Positions 11,669-23,774 of a DNA stretch of 64,000 bases are shown piece after piece. Made by a program: the position numbers and the translations under genes. This DNA is from Sacculina carcini (Eukaryota > Arthropoda > Thecostraca > Sacculinidae): the NCBI GenBank assembly GCA_916048095.2, contig OU696574.1:6359587-6423586 (forward strand), in the 5' to 3' direction. The notes under the pieces were generated by a model. It was given only the letters and a program-made list of their open reading frames with translations. It did no database searches and was not told where the DNA came from. Every line of letters starts with the position of its first letter. The stretch's first letter is position 1.

Positions 11669-14600
11669 CTAGAAATAAAAAAAATCTGGTTGTTGTTTAA
11701 ACGTGACGGCGCGGCCCGCTCTGGTGCGAACAGTTCTTGGCGCCGAGGTGCGCGGAGCGGGCACCGGTGCGGGTCGAGACTGGGGTGGTGCTCGCCTGGC
11801 GGCCGGCATTGGCGACCGTGGAACAGGTGCTGACGACAGCGGCTGCGGACTCTTGACGAACGCCGGCTTTAGACGGTCAATAGAGATGGTTTCGGTAGTG
11901 CCGGTAGGTAACTCGATTCGGAACACCTTCGGCGATCTGGATATGACACGGAAAGGACCGCGATACGGTGCCTCCAGTGGTTGGCGGACTCGGTCCAGGC
12001 GCACCCACACCTGATCGCAAGTCATCAATCGCGGCGGCACGTAGGTTGACGGTGTACAATGAACCGTGCCGGCCGACATGATGTGGAAGTCTACTTCCTG
12101 CATCCTTCGGGTCAAATCCATCACGAACTCGTGCTGCGCCTTGATCGAGACGGTATCGCCCGTCGGAACTCGTGGACACAGCAGGTAGCCCCCGGTGACG
12201 GCTGTAAACGGAGACATGCCGGATTCGGTGGGCAGCAGTCGGACGCCCAACATCACTACAGGCAGCGCCGAGAGCCAGCACTGACGACGGGCCATGATGG
12301 CGCTCTTGATCACGCGATGAAGCCGTTCCAGGAGACCGTTAGATTGAGGGTGATATGCAGTAGTTCTCACTCGGTGGAATCCCACTAGCTGTGACAGCTC
12401 GCGAAACAATTCCGATTCGAACTGGCTCCCGCGGTCGGTAACCACACGCAGTGGGACTCCGAACCGCGACATCCAATGAGTGAAAAAAGCTTCAGAGACG
12501 GACGCGGCGGTGATATCAGTCAACGGGACCGCTTCTGGTCAGTGACTCGCGCGGTCAATGCACGTTAGAATATATCTGTATGGTGTGGCAAATGGGTGGT
12601 TGCGTGAGGTGGCCGGCGGTAATGGTCCCATGATGTCCAGGTGGACGCATTCAAAGCGCGCACTTGACACCGTGAAGTCGGCCAGCGGCGACTTGGTGTG
12701 ACGTGTAATTTTTGCCTGTTGACATGCGGCACAGTTGCGCACCCATGTTTTGATATCCGCCTCCATATTCGGCCAGACGTAGCGACACTTGAGAATTTTT
12801 ACACTGGCCGCTGTGCCTTGATGGCACAGAACGTGCATTTGCTCAAAGACCGGTAGTCGACACTTTTTGGGCAAAAACGGCTTGGGGTGCGGTGTTGCCG
12901 TGTCGCACATAATAGGTTGGTCCCCAGACGTATTGAATGGTGTCAATGAGGTGGCAGCAGCCTTCGTCTCTGGGTCTTCAGCTTGTACCCGAGCTATACC
13001 TGGCAGGTCGTAAACATCTGCCTGGACGGCGTAAGCGCTGCGCGAGAGACAGTCGGCCACCATGTTGTCGGAGCCCTTGATGTGCTGCACATCCGACACA
13101 TACTCGGTGATGTACGACCAGTGTCTCTGCTGACGATCCGATTTGGCCACCTTCGGGCTAGTGAAAGCCGACACTAGTGGCTTGTGGTCCGTCAACAGAG
13201 TCACCGATCGACCCTCCAAGTAGTGCCGGAAGTGCACGACCGCGTAATACGCCGCCAGCAGCTCTCGGTCGTAGACTGAGTATTTCTGTTGTGCAGCGGA
13301 CAACCTCTTTGAAAAAAAAATATTGGCTGTGGTGCGCCGTCCACCATCTGGTGAAGAGCGGCACCCGCTGCCGTCGAAGAGCAGTCCGTTACTAATTGGA
13401 GATGTGCACAGTCCAGCTGCGGATGAGGCAGTGTGCAGGCGTTCTGCAGCGCCTGTTTGACGTCATTGAAGGCGGCCTGCTCTCTCTCGCTGAGATCCAG
13501 CTTCTTGGCATTTGGTTCGAGTCTGGTCCGCTCCGACAACGGATGAACAATGTTGGCGAAGCCGGGGATCATCCTCCGGTAGAACCCGACCATGCCGAGA
13601 AAGCGTCGGAGAGATGCAGAGTCGCTCGGCTGCGGAAAGTCCGAGATGGCGGCGACCTTGTCGGTTGGTGGATGAACGCCGGCAGAAGTGATACGATGTC
13701 CAAGAAAGTCCAGGCTGTTTTGCACGAAGGAGCACTTGCCAAGAGACAAGCGCAGACCGAACTTCTCGAACACTTCAAACACGGCAGCCAGGTCGCGGGC
13801 GTGCTGCTCTGCATTAGCGGAAAACACGAGCACGTCGTCGAGGTACACGACACACTTCAAGTCAAGATACACTTCAAGTCGGCGAGAATGGTGTTCATGA
13901 GGCGCTGGAAAGTGGCGCCGGCGTTCCGCAGGCCCAATGGCATGAACAGGTACTCGAACAGGCCGAAGGGCGTAACAACCGCCGTTTTAGCGATGTCTAC
14001 ATCACTCATCGGCACCTGGTGATACGCCTGGAGCAGGTCTAATTTTGAGAACACCTTCATGCCGTACAGATGCGCCGACAGATCCTGGATGTGAGGTATC
14101 GGGAATCGGTCGGGCACTGTCTTGACGTTCAGCGCTCGGTAGTCACCCGTGATGCGCCACTCGCCTGATGTCTTCTTGGCGACCATGTGGAGCGGGGAAG
14201 CCCACGGCGAGTTGGAGCGACGGACGACGCCAGCCTGCATGAGGTCATCAAAGACGGCCTTCGCGGCTTTTTCCTTTTCAGGCGTCAGGCGACGAGGACG
14301 GGCGAACACTGGCGCGGCACTGCCGGTGTCTATGATGTGACGTACAGGCATCACGACGTCGCGTGGAGACCGGGGCGCCAGTAGAGCTGGATGTGAGGCC
14401 AGGAGTTGACGAACAACGGCTGGAAGATGGCTGAAATCATTGACCACCAGCCCAACAGGAAGCTCAACGCTGGCTTTGGCTGGCACCCGCAGCGACGTGG
14501 TGGTGTCACGAATGCAGCCCTGATGGCAGTCTACGACCAGCCTGAAATGACTCAGGAAATCATGACCGAGCAGCGGCACCACAGCGTCCGTGACGACAAA

Positions 14601-15693
14601 CGCCCACGAGAAGGTGCGCCGAAGTTTGTGCAGTACGACGTTCAGCCGGACTTCGCCATGTACTGATATGGGTTGACCGGTGGCAGTCGAGAGTCGCACA
14701 GAAGTTGGCTGCAGTGAAGAAGACGATACCGCCTTGTACGGGATGATAGACACTCCGGCGCCAGTGTCAACAACGAAGTTGAGCCAGTTGGTGCCTACAC
14801 GAGCTGCGACTGTGAGAAGCGGCAGACCATTCGGTGCAGCAACCATGGCCTGCCGGCTTAGTTTTCCGTCGGCGATTGCGACGGCGATGGTGCTCGCGAA
14901 CGTGCAGCCGGTGCTGGTGACGACGATCTGGAAGACGACTGCATCCGCAAGTTTGGAGATTTCCTGGGCCACTGACACCATGGCTTGCACGTGCGGGCAT
15001 GTACACCATGAAATATGTGAGCGCGGCATACCTGTGGCCTCTGTCCCTGGTGAAAAGGCTGCAGCGTCGGCGGAGTCGTTCCCGGCACATTGTTAAAACT
15101 GCGTGGATCCGTCCGTTGTCTCGGTGAAGGAACGGCCGGCACGGACAGACATGGAACATTGCTGGCGATGGGCAGCAGCTCATCAGCAAGTTTAGCTGCC
15201 TGGGAAAGAGACAGATCTTTCAGCGCCGCAACGACGGTACCGACGGCCCCCGGCAGAGATTTGATGAACTTGTGTCTCACCAGTTCGTCCGACGCGCCAG
15301 CCCGGGTTGCGATCGCTTGCAGCTAACTCAGTACGTCGGATGGGCGGCCGGCCAGAGGCTGCTGCGACAGTAGTTCCTCAAAGAGCTCGGACTTGTGTGT
15401 GTCTGAAGAGTTGTGTAGGTCTTTTGCTGCATGCAGGATAGCGATATCCGCCGGACGACATTCGGAGGGAGCGATGAAATTACAATATAGAATTGGGTAA
15501 CCTCGGAGGTAATCCGCTGGAGATGAAATTGTGCCTCCATAATGACGAACCATCCGTCAACCGCGCCTTCCATGAAGCCTGGCGCCTTGACGGAAACACG
15601 GTTAACATCCGATTCGTCTGGAGGGCTTACCGGGACTTGGTTATCGTTCATAATGACGGAACAGGTGAATGAAAAAACAAAAGGATATAACAA
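11669..15693 (-). pseudogene. Gag-pol fossil, CsRn1-type
   Basis: Gag starts near 15.69 kb with the wording VSVKAPGFM and HLQRITSEVTQFY, typical of this clade. Further along the minus strand come an aspartic protease (VDTGAGVS near 14.75 kb), an RT with YLDDVLVF near 13.85 kb, an RNase H (YDRELLAAYYAVVHFRHYLEG and TDHKPLVS near 13.2 kb), and an integrase. The integrase has an HHCC-type finger near 12.8 kb and a D,D-35-E core with VVTDRGSQFES and AYHPQSNGLLERLHR near 12.4 kb. A basic tail follows. Long stretches stay open, but the reading is interrupted several times, so it is a fossil. Confidence 0.9.
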
Positions 15694-15869
15694 ATGACAA
15701 ACGGAAGTGACGTATGACGAAAGAGAACGACGGAGAAAGAGAGTTTGTCACCACAGGCAAAATAAAAAAATATCCCGAGGATCAAATGAAAATCTAACGA
15801 TGAAAAAAACGGCTACGGAACAGACTAGGAGATGGCAGAACAACAGAAAAATGAAAAGGACTCACGTGG

Positions 15870-15886
15870 AACGTCGGGGTCACCAC
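15870..15886 (-). other. Primer-binding site, tRNA-Trp-like
   Basis: The minus strand reads TGGTGACCCCGACGT just inside the 5' LTR. It is complementary to the 3' end of animal tRNA-Trp as I remember it, and tRNA-Trp priming is known for CsRn1 elements. Confidence 0.7.
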
Positions 15887-16165
15887 TATGGCGGGTTTGG
15901 TTGTCACAAGCAAAAGGACACGTGAGTGGTCGGTTGCGACTAAGGCCGTTTCCTGTATTGTCATCCTTTTTATACCCTGGGTCACGGCGGAGCTAAATTT
16001 TGACCAATCAGCATACAGGTCATTGACCCAGGGCAGTGGAACAAAGAACAACATAACAAAACATCATGAAATAAATAATACAGCGATAAATTGAATAAAC
16101 CATAGAAGATTAGAGGGATAATTAAGATCACAAACTGAACCAATATATAAACAATGTACGCCCGG
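15887..16165 (-). repeat. 5' LTR, part adjoining the primer site
   Basis: Matches 9946-10225 with about two differences. It is interrupted at a CCGG by the TIR transposon and resumes at 18777. Confidence 0.9.
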
Positions 16166-16576
16166 TGTGACGGAACGGATGGCGACCTGGAACGGATGGC
16201 GACCTGACGTTTGCGACGCGTTTAAGGCATTCAATGCCTTCACGGTATATTTATTCCTTCACTGAAACTTGTAGGGTCTGTTATTATCTGTTATGATATT
16301 TCATTTGTTGTTTGAATAGTTTCTTGCTGTCATATTCTGAGTTCACATTGATTCAATAAGTCTTATTGGGGCCTTTATTTACTTGAGTGCTTATTCTGGT
16401 GTCATATTTTCGTTGCAGTGGAAGTTGTAAGGACCAATTCCATTGTTGTTTTGTTGTGGGAATGGTCTCTGTTCAGGAAAATGCAGACGTTCAGTTATCA
16501 TCTAAGTGATATTTGTCTTTGTGTACAATGTTATTAATCAGTGAGTAATGTCTTTGTAATATAACTTTTGAGAACC

Positions 16577-17010
16577 TTTTACGGTCCTCGATTATATAAC
16601 TCGCTGCCTTCTCATATCACCTCCTCGCTCACGTATCGATCTTGTACCTCTTCTCTACGTAAACATCTTGTCGAAATTTCCTTTGATCCCGTGACTCATT
16701 CCTTGACTCCTTTTGCCTCTCTCTGATATGTGTGTGGGCGCGAATGCATGTGTGTTTGTGTTTACCTATGTTTTAGTCTAATTATGTTTATTGTACTCTG
16801 TTATTGTGTTCTTCAATCACCCTTCAATGTGATCTTCTCATTGTGTAAATGTGTTCATTGTGTTATTTGAATCGTGTAATATTTATTCATTCATGTGTTC
16901 TTTTTATTGTTTCTGTAATAACTGTTTAGCTTTGTCCGCTTGTACATACTGTTTAGCTGCTGCGCGCCCGTGTATGACAGGCGCTATAACAAATACACTG
17001 AACTGAACTG
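16577..17010 (+). mobile_element. L2-like LINE 3' end nested in the TIR transposon
   Basis: Reads YGPRLYNSLPSHITSS and ends with SLTPFASL plus a stop near 16725, the L2 C-terminus. A ~270-bp 3' UTR ends in ggcgctataacaaatacactg and a short (ACTGA)n tail. Only the last ~430 bp of the LINE are present, a typical 5'-truncated insertion. Confidence 0.8.
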
Positions 17011-18463
17011 AACCTTGCATTACTGTGTTTGTGGTGTAGTCGTATTGTAGGTCCCGAACATGAGTTTTTTTGGGAATTTCGTTCTGAGCGTCTTTTCTAC
17101 ATGTGTTCATTGCTTGCTCCATCTGTTTTCGTTTTTCCTCCTTTTCATCTATTATGTTGTCAGCCCTGTATTTCTTACTATTTTTACGAGTTTTGTTTGG
17201 CAATTGAACCAAATAAAATCGTTGATTGGTGGTTTGTTTTTCTACGCGTGAGCTTGTGCATATTTAGGGGAAACGCTTCAAGGCCCATTTTTCGATTGGT
17301 GACTGTACCAATCGAAGCTACCTACACACGTTTTAAATGTGTGTAGGTGTACACGCGCATTCACATAGGAGTCATTTGTAGTGAACCACAGGCTTGGTTC
17401 ATCCTTAGATTCTTCTGCAATTTTTTAGTTCATTGTTGACTGTCGAAGTGTCTCTTGAGTGACTGTTTTCTGAGAATGCATGGCTGATTTACAGCTCGCC
17501 TTACAATCAAAGCATCACCATTTCTTACTAAATCAAATCTTGTTCTGCCACGGGGCTAGCAGAGTGGAATGCAGATGTACATGTCCACAATGACTACAGG
17601 TTCCCCTTCACTATGGAAAGTATTATCCGCTCAGAGGCGGGGTCTCATAGCTGCCACGCTGCTCGCTGTGACCTGCTTCTCATGGACGGAATTCGAGCAT
17701 ACACATACACACACACATTGTGTTCAACACTAATCTGAGAAGAATAAGATTGGTTGATGCTGAACAAGTGTTATACTAACTATACAGTTTGAACTTGGAC
17801 ACCCACTGGATAATCTGATGTTTGATTATTGAAGAGGGCAGCGATGTTAGTAAATATACCCTCACATCCCCCAGAGTAGTGATTTTAAATTAAATGAACT
17901 TCAATAGTTTTTAGTGTGCGTACTTTATTCACATATTGACCATATATAGATTGTTGACCATACGCATTTAAACACATCAGTATAGAAGGCTATGTTCGCG
18001 TGTAATTTTGCGGGGGCAAAGCCTCACGGCCCCGGCTGCCACACCGCAGGTCCGGCCACCACACGGGTTTTCGCAGTCACGACCAGTACAGAAATACTTT
18101 CTCGACACTCGTATCAATCACGTCACCGTTTGACCAACATAAAGCCCACCACCAGGGAAAACAGTTTAACTCGTGTACTAACCAACAAAGCAACAAGACC
18201 AATCAAGCAAAAATATATTTCGTTTAGCGCATATAACCACATATGCGAGCACAAATAATCAACGGCAAGAATAAATAAAATGGATCCAATGTAGCAAACA
18301 CGTATACACACAATATACAGTAACATCAAAACCAGATCAAGCACACAAGAGAAAGCTAAAAGATTGCCGAAAACAACAGGCAGCAGAAAATAAACGTGCG
18401 CTTATCAGTTTAACCAATTAATCACCCGTGGTATTAACAAACCAAACAGCTATCAAAGCCATT
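17011..18463. other. Unassigned interior of the TIR transposon
   Basis: No recognisable protein. It contains a small hairpin (cctacacac / gtgtgtagg near 17,320-17,345), a (CA)n patch near 17,700, and a GC-rich patch near 18,000-18,080. Nothing resembling a transposase was seen on either strand. Confidence 0.6.
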
Positions 18464-18772
18464 CCCACAACAAAACACAACAAACAATGGAATTGGTCCT
18501 TACAACTTCCACTGCAACGAAAATAAGACACCAGAATAAGCACTCAAGTAAATAAAGGCCCCAATAAGACTTATTAAATCAATGTGAACTTAGAATATGA
18601 TAGCAAAAAACTATTCAAACAACAAATGCAATTTCATAACAGATAATAGATTCATAACAAAGCCTACACGTTTCAGTGAAGGAATTAATGTTCAGTGAAG
18701 GCATTGAATGCCTTAAACGCGTCGCAAACGTCGGGTCGCCATCCGTTCCAGGTCGCCATCCGTTCCGTCACA

Positions 18773-18972
18773 CCGGAAACCCTACAGCGAAACCTAAATT
18801 GATAACAAGATATTCAAATTCGGCCCCACAAGAATATTAAAGTTTTAGGTGGAAAAGAATTATAACTGGAAAAACAAGGAAAAGGAAACAAATGGATAAT
18901 AAACAATTTCCAAAGACGCGCGAAGTAAGACCAAAGAAAATATAATATAATCAAGGCGACGCAGGCGCTACA
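18773..18972 (-). repeat. 5' LTR, outer part
   Basis: 18773-18776 is the duplicated CCGG. From there to 18972 it matches 10226-10420 with about nine differences. It ends at gctaca, followed by the element's TSD actg. Confidence 0.9.
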
Positions 18973-19149
18973 ACTGCAACGCGTGTTTGACGAGTCGGCA
19001 CCGGCGAATTCTTGACTTCTGTAATATAATTTAAAGGTAATATTTAGCGACGAGAATATATAAAATATAGCAAGCAAGTATGGAACCTGTAATAATCGCA
19101 CATATGCTCTACTACAATAACAACAATCATGCTTTAGCAAAATTGCACA

Positions 19150-19283
19150 GGTATATGTTTATTTAAGTTGACAACACACATCCAGCTTTCTGACTATGTA
19201 GAAACACTTGACAAACGCCCACTACACAGGAGAACACGCACAACTCACAGCAACCACGGACTCACACGAACTAACTACCCGGA
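19150..19283 (-). mobile_element. LTR fragment, third copy of the 9.0-9.27 kb LTR
   Basis: Shares acatccagct, acacttgacaaacgcccact, gaacacgcac and ggactcacacgaact with 9056-9170. It is truncated at 19283 by the (CAA)n tail of an L2 element. Fossil. Confidence 0.6.
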
Positions 19284-19982
19284 TCAACAACAACAACAAC
19301 AACATTCATTTGGTATAGCTCATATAAAAACACGCGCGTTAAACAGCTATATAAGGAAAAAATATTAAAAGAAAAACACAAAACATGAATAAGCACAAGA
19401 GTAATTGACAAAAGGGAACATATTAAGGGACTTAATTAAGATACATCACAAATAGCAAGTAGATGAATAGGTCAGAGCAAGCGTAAGAAATCAGACTGAA
19501 GCATACGAAGTAATGGTAAGAGAAGTGGAATCAAATGATAATTCAAATGAGTGTCTAAAGAGTGCCGAACGAAATGAGGAATAGGAAGTGACTGATAGAA
19601 CAGTACGAGGAAGCGAGTTGTACAGTCGGGGAGCAAAGAAATACAAATACTTGGAAGACCAAGATGACTCGTTCAAGGCTCGAGGGCAGACAAGAGGGTG
19701 AGGATGACGAGAATGAGCAGTAGACACAGTGAGGTGACCAGAAAGATAAGAGGGTTGACTAGGGTCGTGAATAGGTTTAAAAATAATACAGCAACGGCGA
19801 AAATGAATACGAGGAATATTGGTGAGCCAACGAAACTGAAACAGAAATTGAGATGTATGACAACAGGGAGAGGGCGAGATAACAAAACGACATGAAGAGT
19901 TGATGACACGCTGGAGAATGCGGAGGGAATATCGAGGAACATTAAAGTACAAGGAACAGCAATAATCAATCCGAGAAACTAG
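19283..19982 (-). mobile_element. L2-like LINE 3' end
   Basis: On the minus strand the (TTG)n tail lies at 19283-19302, preceded by a short 3' UTR. An open frame at 19952-19491 (153 codons) reads CRFVISPSPCCHTSQFLFQFRWL and APRLYNSLPRTV, the L2 RT C-terminus. The copy is 5'-truncated near 19982, where a different LINE begins. Confidence 0.8.
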
Positions 19983-19984
19983 TG

Positions 19985-20302
19985 ACTATTTGACAAGTAG
20001 TTTGATATCCATTCGTGTGCTATCCCGCGAACACCATGAGTATAACTTTTTTCCATATTGAATGGCTCACTGTGTCGAATGCATTTTTAAATCTAAAAAT
20101 ACGCCCACAATTTTATTTTTGCTTTCGAAAGCCTCTGTTATTTCGTTCACCATGTCAAGTATAGCGTGCGACGTATTTATTTTTTTAGATAGCCATATTA
20201 ATTCTGGTGAATTATTTGATTTTTCTCAATAAACGTCAATAGCATTTTGTTATACAGTTTTTCGAGAATTTTTGAAAATTGATCAAGCAGGGATATAGGT
20301 CG
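19985..20302 (-). mobile_element. Fragment of a second LINE lineage (Jockey/CR1-like RT)
   Basis: The minus strand reads RPISLLDQFSKILEKLYN, then in a shifted frame HAILDMVNEITEAFESKN and GVFLDLKNAFDTVSH, which are RT blocks 1-3. The wording differs clearly from the L2 and RNase H families here. It is split from its upstream part at 20754-20890 by a solo LTR. Several frame changes show it is old. Confidence 0.7.
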
Positions 20303-20753
20303 TGTGAATGTATTCAACAGCGATGTACAGAAAAAATAACGTGAAGAAAACTGCGATATGTTAATAACCACGAATCCACGCACGAATCTACACGATCCCG
20401 CAACAAAGCGTTAACTCCACACAAAACAGACACCCTCTTGCCAACGCGCTCGCTCGCCCCACGCTCCCAGTTCACACCACTAAACCAACTGCCCTCGAAC
20501 GCTCCACATTTTCCCTAGTTACCAACAAAGTTCAGTACACGCGCGCTCCCACACACAAACACATACATGCACACCATCTGCCTGTACAACCAGACACGCA
20601 CGCATTCACAAAACAAACACCTACCGCTCGCGCAAGGATCACAGCCACACAAACACGCACACTTTCACTCACATACACATAAACACTTGCTTATGCAAAC
20701 ACCATATCCCTAACGCACACACACACGCACTAATACCACAGTAATACACCACA
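20303..20753. mobile_element. Solo LTR with 5-bp TSD (fossil)
   Basis: 451 bp starting TGTGAATGTATT and ending AATACACCACA, flanked by ggtcg at 20298-20302 and 20754-20758. Removing it restores RT wording across the junction of the host LINE (GNYRP to RPISLL), which confirms a clean insertion. It is CA-rich. No internal region remains, which is the usual outcome of LTR-LTR recombination. Its family has no other copy in the window. Confidence 0.8.
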
Positions 20754-20890
20754 GGTCGATAGTTTCCGCAGATAGTTTTGTCTCCAGATTTGTACAACGG
20801 TATGACTTTTGCTATTTTCATAGCATCGGGGAATGTACCTGTTGAGAAAGAGAGGTTGAAAAGATAAGTGAGTGGAGTGGTTATATACAG
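20754..20890 (-). mobile_element. Upstream part of the second LINE lineage
   Basis: The minus strand reads PLTYLFNLSFSTGTFP and AMKIAKVIPLYKSGDK, RT blocks 0-1 that join the fragment at 19985-20302 across the solo LTR. It ends near 20890. Confidence 0.75.
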
Positions 20891-21523
20891 AGCAGTCTTT
20901 TTTAATTGCGACTTTTTGTGTCCAATTTGTTGCCTAGGGACGACGGGAATTAATAATAATTATCAAGTATTGTCAATAGTTATAATAAATGAATTATTAC
21001 TATCAGAACCTTGAATTCATAATCTGCAAAAACATGCTCGTATACAATACTTCTATATCTCCTCACTTGAATTATGCTGAATTATAGACATTTCCCGTGC
21101 ATACAGGCTACGCGCTCCGAAACAATCCGTTTCGGCTTAAGTCTTACAATTGAATTAAATTTTGAGTTTGTATTTGTGTGTATACCCACGGCATAGCCGC
21201 ACATATAACACAAAAATAATATAATTCGTATTTCATTTCATATTATACCTGGTGTAAAATACCCATCACGCACTCTGCAGTGATGCAAAAATGCAATATT
21301 TAAATACATACCTGGAAAAAGTTATTGTAATAATTGCAATACAATAAATATTTTCGAAATATCTGCAAAATCTACCTGACATAAATTATAAAATCGCCTA
21401 TCCTACTGCCCGGCTGGTGTATTAAAAAGATATGTGAGAAACAACAGATTTGAGGAGCCATGGTTGCTATGTCACGTGCTTTCAAATTTCGCTCAACGGA
21501 TCAGTTGCTCAACGCAGTTGCCT
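20891..21523. other. AT-rich stretch without gene
   Basis: No convincing frame. A short plus-strand run near 21,030-21,085 (SISPHLNYAEL) vaguely resembles an RT C-terminus. Otherwise nothing recognisable. Confidence 0.5.
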
Positions 21524-21580
21524 GGCCTTTCATACAAGGCAACTAGTGGCGGACACTAGTTGCCTCGTGTGAAAGGAGCC
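21524..21580. repeat. 57-bp near-perfect palindrome
   Basis: The arms ggcctttcatacaaggcaac and gttgcctcgtgtgaaagg pair around tagtggcggacacta, giving about 25 bp per arm with few mismatches. It sits exactly where an L2 copy begins. It could be two abutting transposon ends or a foldback remnant. Confidence 0.7.
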
Positions 21581-23748
21581 TAAGAATTCAGACTTGGACT
21601 GATTCAGGAGAAGACGTCGGTAAGAAGCCCAGGACTCAATATCAGCGATAACATCAGAAATCAACGAGGAAGATGGAAGGGGACATTAAATGAGAAATTG
21701 GATATCATTAGCATATAAATGAAACCTAAGCGAGTAGCGTTCGAGGATAGGGCATATAAAGGACATATAGATGTTGAATACGAATGGTCCGAGAACTAAT
21801 CCCTGTGGAACACCAGAAGTAAGAGGAAGAGTAACCGAAGAGGAGGAGTTGAATCTAACCGAAAATTATTCCAGAGGTAGGCTTGGAGAAGGGAGAGAGC
21901 TGACGAACAACCAAGTGAGGATAGGTCAGCAATGAGAATGTTGTGGTCAACGAGATCGAAAGACGAGGACAAGTCAAGTAGCACAAGTAGGACAGGACGA
22001 CCATAAGCAAACTGACAAAAGAGTAGAATCAAGTACAGATAAAGAAACAGATTCAGTAGAATGAGAAGGTCTAAAGCCAGACTGGAATCTATGAAGTGCA
22101 TTATTACCAAAAGGAGAGAGTTGAGAATGGATAGCCGGCGCGAGAATTTTTGAGGGAAAACTAAGGAGAGAGATAGGACGGTAGTTATGAAGGACAGCAG
22201 TATCAAACGAAGGTTTTTTATCACAGGGCGAACAACGGCATGTTTTGATGGGAGGAAGAGTCCATGGAGAAAGGATGTATTGATTATATAAAGAAAATAA
22301 GAGGAAAGAAGATGAATACAATCGGAGATTGCGCGAAAATTGATCGTATCAGAAGGAGAAGGATGAATTTTTGATGAAGATATGAGTAAGCAGACATAAG
22401 AAATTTCAAGTCGAAAACAAGGCGATAATTCACCACGGGACCAGTATGTGTCATGAGAGTTGAAGAAACAGGTAGGCAAGAGAGCGCTTTACGGAGTTTA
22501 TCAGCAGAGAAAGAGGCAAAATCATCAGCTGTTAAAAGACAGGTAGAGAGTTGAGACTTAGAGCCACGTAGATTATCAAGTGTGTTCGATACATCTTGAG
22601 GAGATCGGGAGAGAGAGGAAAGGCGAGTTTTGAAGCAGGACTGTTTGGCGAGAGAAAGGGCCGATAAGTAAGATGAACGGGAAGAGTAGTAGGAGGACCA
22701 GGTGTCAGTACAAGGGAAGCGCCTCCACCGCCGCTCAAAACGACGATGGGAGCGCCTGAGAGAGGACAGACGAGAAGAAAACCAAGGTGGGGAAGATGAG
22801 GTAGTCTTATGGCGAGGTATGAGAGGGAACATATAATCATTAATCAAGGAAAGATCATTAGAAACCAGGGGAAACATCTCAGTAACAGGAGTAGAATATA
22901 CTAATTGTAGCGGATGAATGGAAGAGAGGATCGATACAAACATATTAGGATTGAAATCACTACAAGATCTAGATTGTGACCAGAAATATGAGTGGCGGAA
23001 GAAACATGAGAAACAACACCGTAGGAATCAATTAATGAGAGAAAGTTCTGAGAATAGGAGGAAAATTGCGGAATGTCAACCCAAAGGTTGAAATCACCAA
23101 AAACAGTATAATGGTTGGAGAAAGAAGAGATGATAGATTCCAGGATGTCAGAAAACTCACTGAGAAAAGCAGAAGTACCTGGATGATTATGGCGATACAA
23201 AATTTAGGTCGAGATGGACGAGAAAGAGTGAGGGCAAGGAATTCAAAAGAAGATAATGTTCCGAGAGTACGGATAATAGAGAGTGATAGTGTTTTTTTTG
23301 AAGACAATGCCGATACCACCCCCACGGGACCTAATAGAAGAACAGCGAGACGAATGAAGAAAATTGAACGAAGGAGGAATGGGGGAAGAGAAAGACGGCA
23401 CATCAGTATCAAGAATCCAGGTCTCGACGAGACAGAGGAAAGATAAGGCATAGGCAGAACAGAGGTAAGATATGAAATTAGACTTATAGCGACAGGATTG
23501 GATATTTATGAAGCCCGAGGGGACAGACGAAAGAGGAGAGAGGCGACGAGAACAAGAGCATAGTCAAGAAGGAACAGGGAGCGAAGGCCTAGGAGCGGAT
23601 GAAGCAGTAAGGAGGGGATCAGAGACAGAGGACAAAGTAGCGGTACGAGAACGGAGATGATTGCGCACAGCCTGAAGCGAACTACAGTCGGAGGAGAGAG
23701 ACTGTGCTTCGCTGTATGATGTACAGATTGATACATCATATACAATCA
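21581..23748 (-). pseudogene. L2-like LINE, endonuclease and RT part
   Basis: On the minus strand the 5' edge is near 23,748. Endonuclease wording follows in several frames (LVETWILDTDV, then GDFNLWVD near 23.08 kb and SGHNLDLVV near 22.96 kb). The linker and RT come next (SSSFDLVDHNIL near 21.95 kb). The catalytic YADD is altered to YAND near 21.71 kb. It stops at 21581 at the palindrome, so the RT end and 3' UTR are missing. At least five frame changes or stops show an old copy. Its 5' edge abuts the integrase fossil. Confidence 0.8.
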
Positions 23749-23774
23749 CACCGCCCCAAGTCAGTTCCGCCGCC

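Larger units (their letters stand above)
16166..18772. mobile_element. Non-autonomous TIR DNA transposon, Ginger-like termini
   Basis: 2607 bp inserted in the LTR with a 4-bp TSD of ccgg (16162-16165 and 18773-18776). The uninterrupted site is seen in the other LTR. The TIRs are about 300 bp (16166-16468 and 18464-18772) and start TGTGACGGAACGGATGG. Each carries a 17-bp direct duplication of ggaacggatggcgacct close to its end. TGTNR ends with a 4-bp TSD fit what I recall for Ginger1 transposons. No integrase-type transposase is encoded, and no frame exceeds about 105 codons. The centre holds an L2 3' end and unassigned DNA. Confidence 0.85.
9942..18976 (-). mobile_element. Ty3/gypsy LTR retrotransposon, CsRn1/Kabuki-type (fossil)
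   Basis: A complete outline on the minus strand with a TSD of actg at 9942-9945 and 18973-18976. The 3' LTR is 9946-10420. The polypurine tract is next to it, followed by a ~1.2-kb untranslated stretch. Gag-pol is 11669-15693. A primer site resembling tRNA-Trp precedes the 5' LTR (15887-18972), which is itself split by a 2.6-kb DNA transposon. The two LTRs differ at roughly a dozen of 475 positions by eye, so the insertion is fairly recent. The RT wording (SPWASPLHMVAKK, GDYRALN, FSKLDLLQAYHQ) suits the CsRn1 clade. Broken, with several breaks. Confidence 0.9.
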
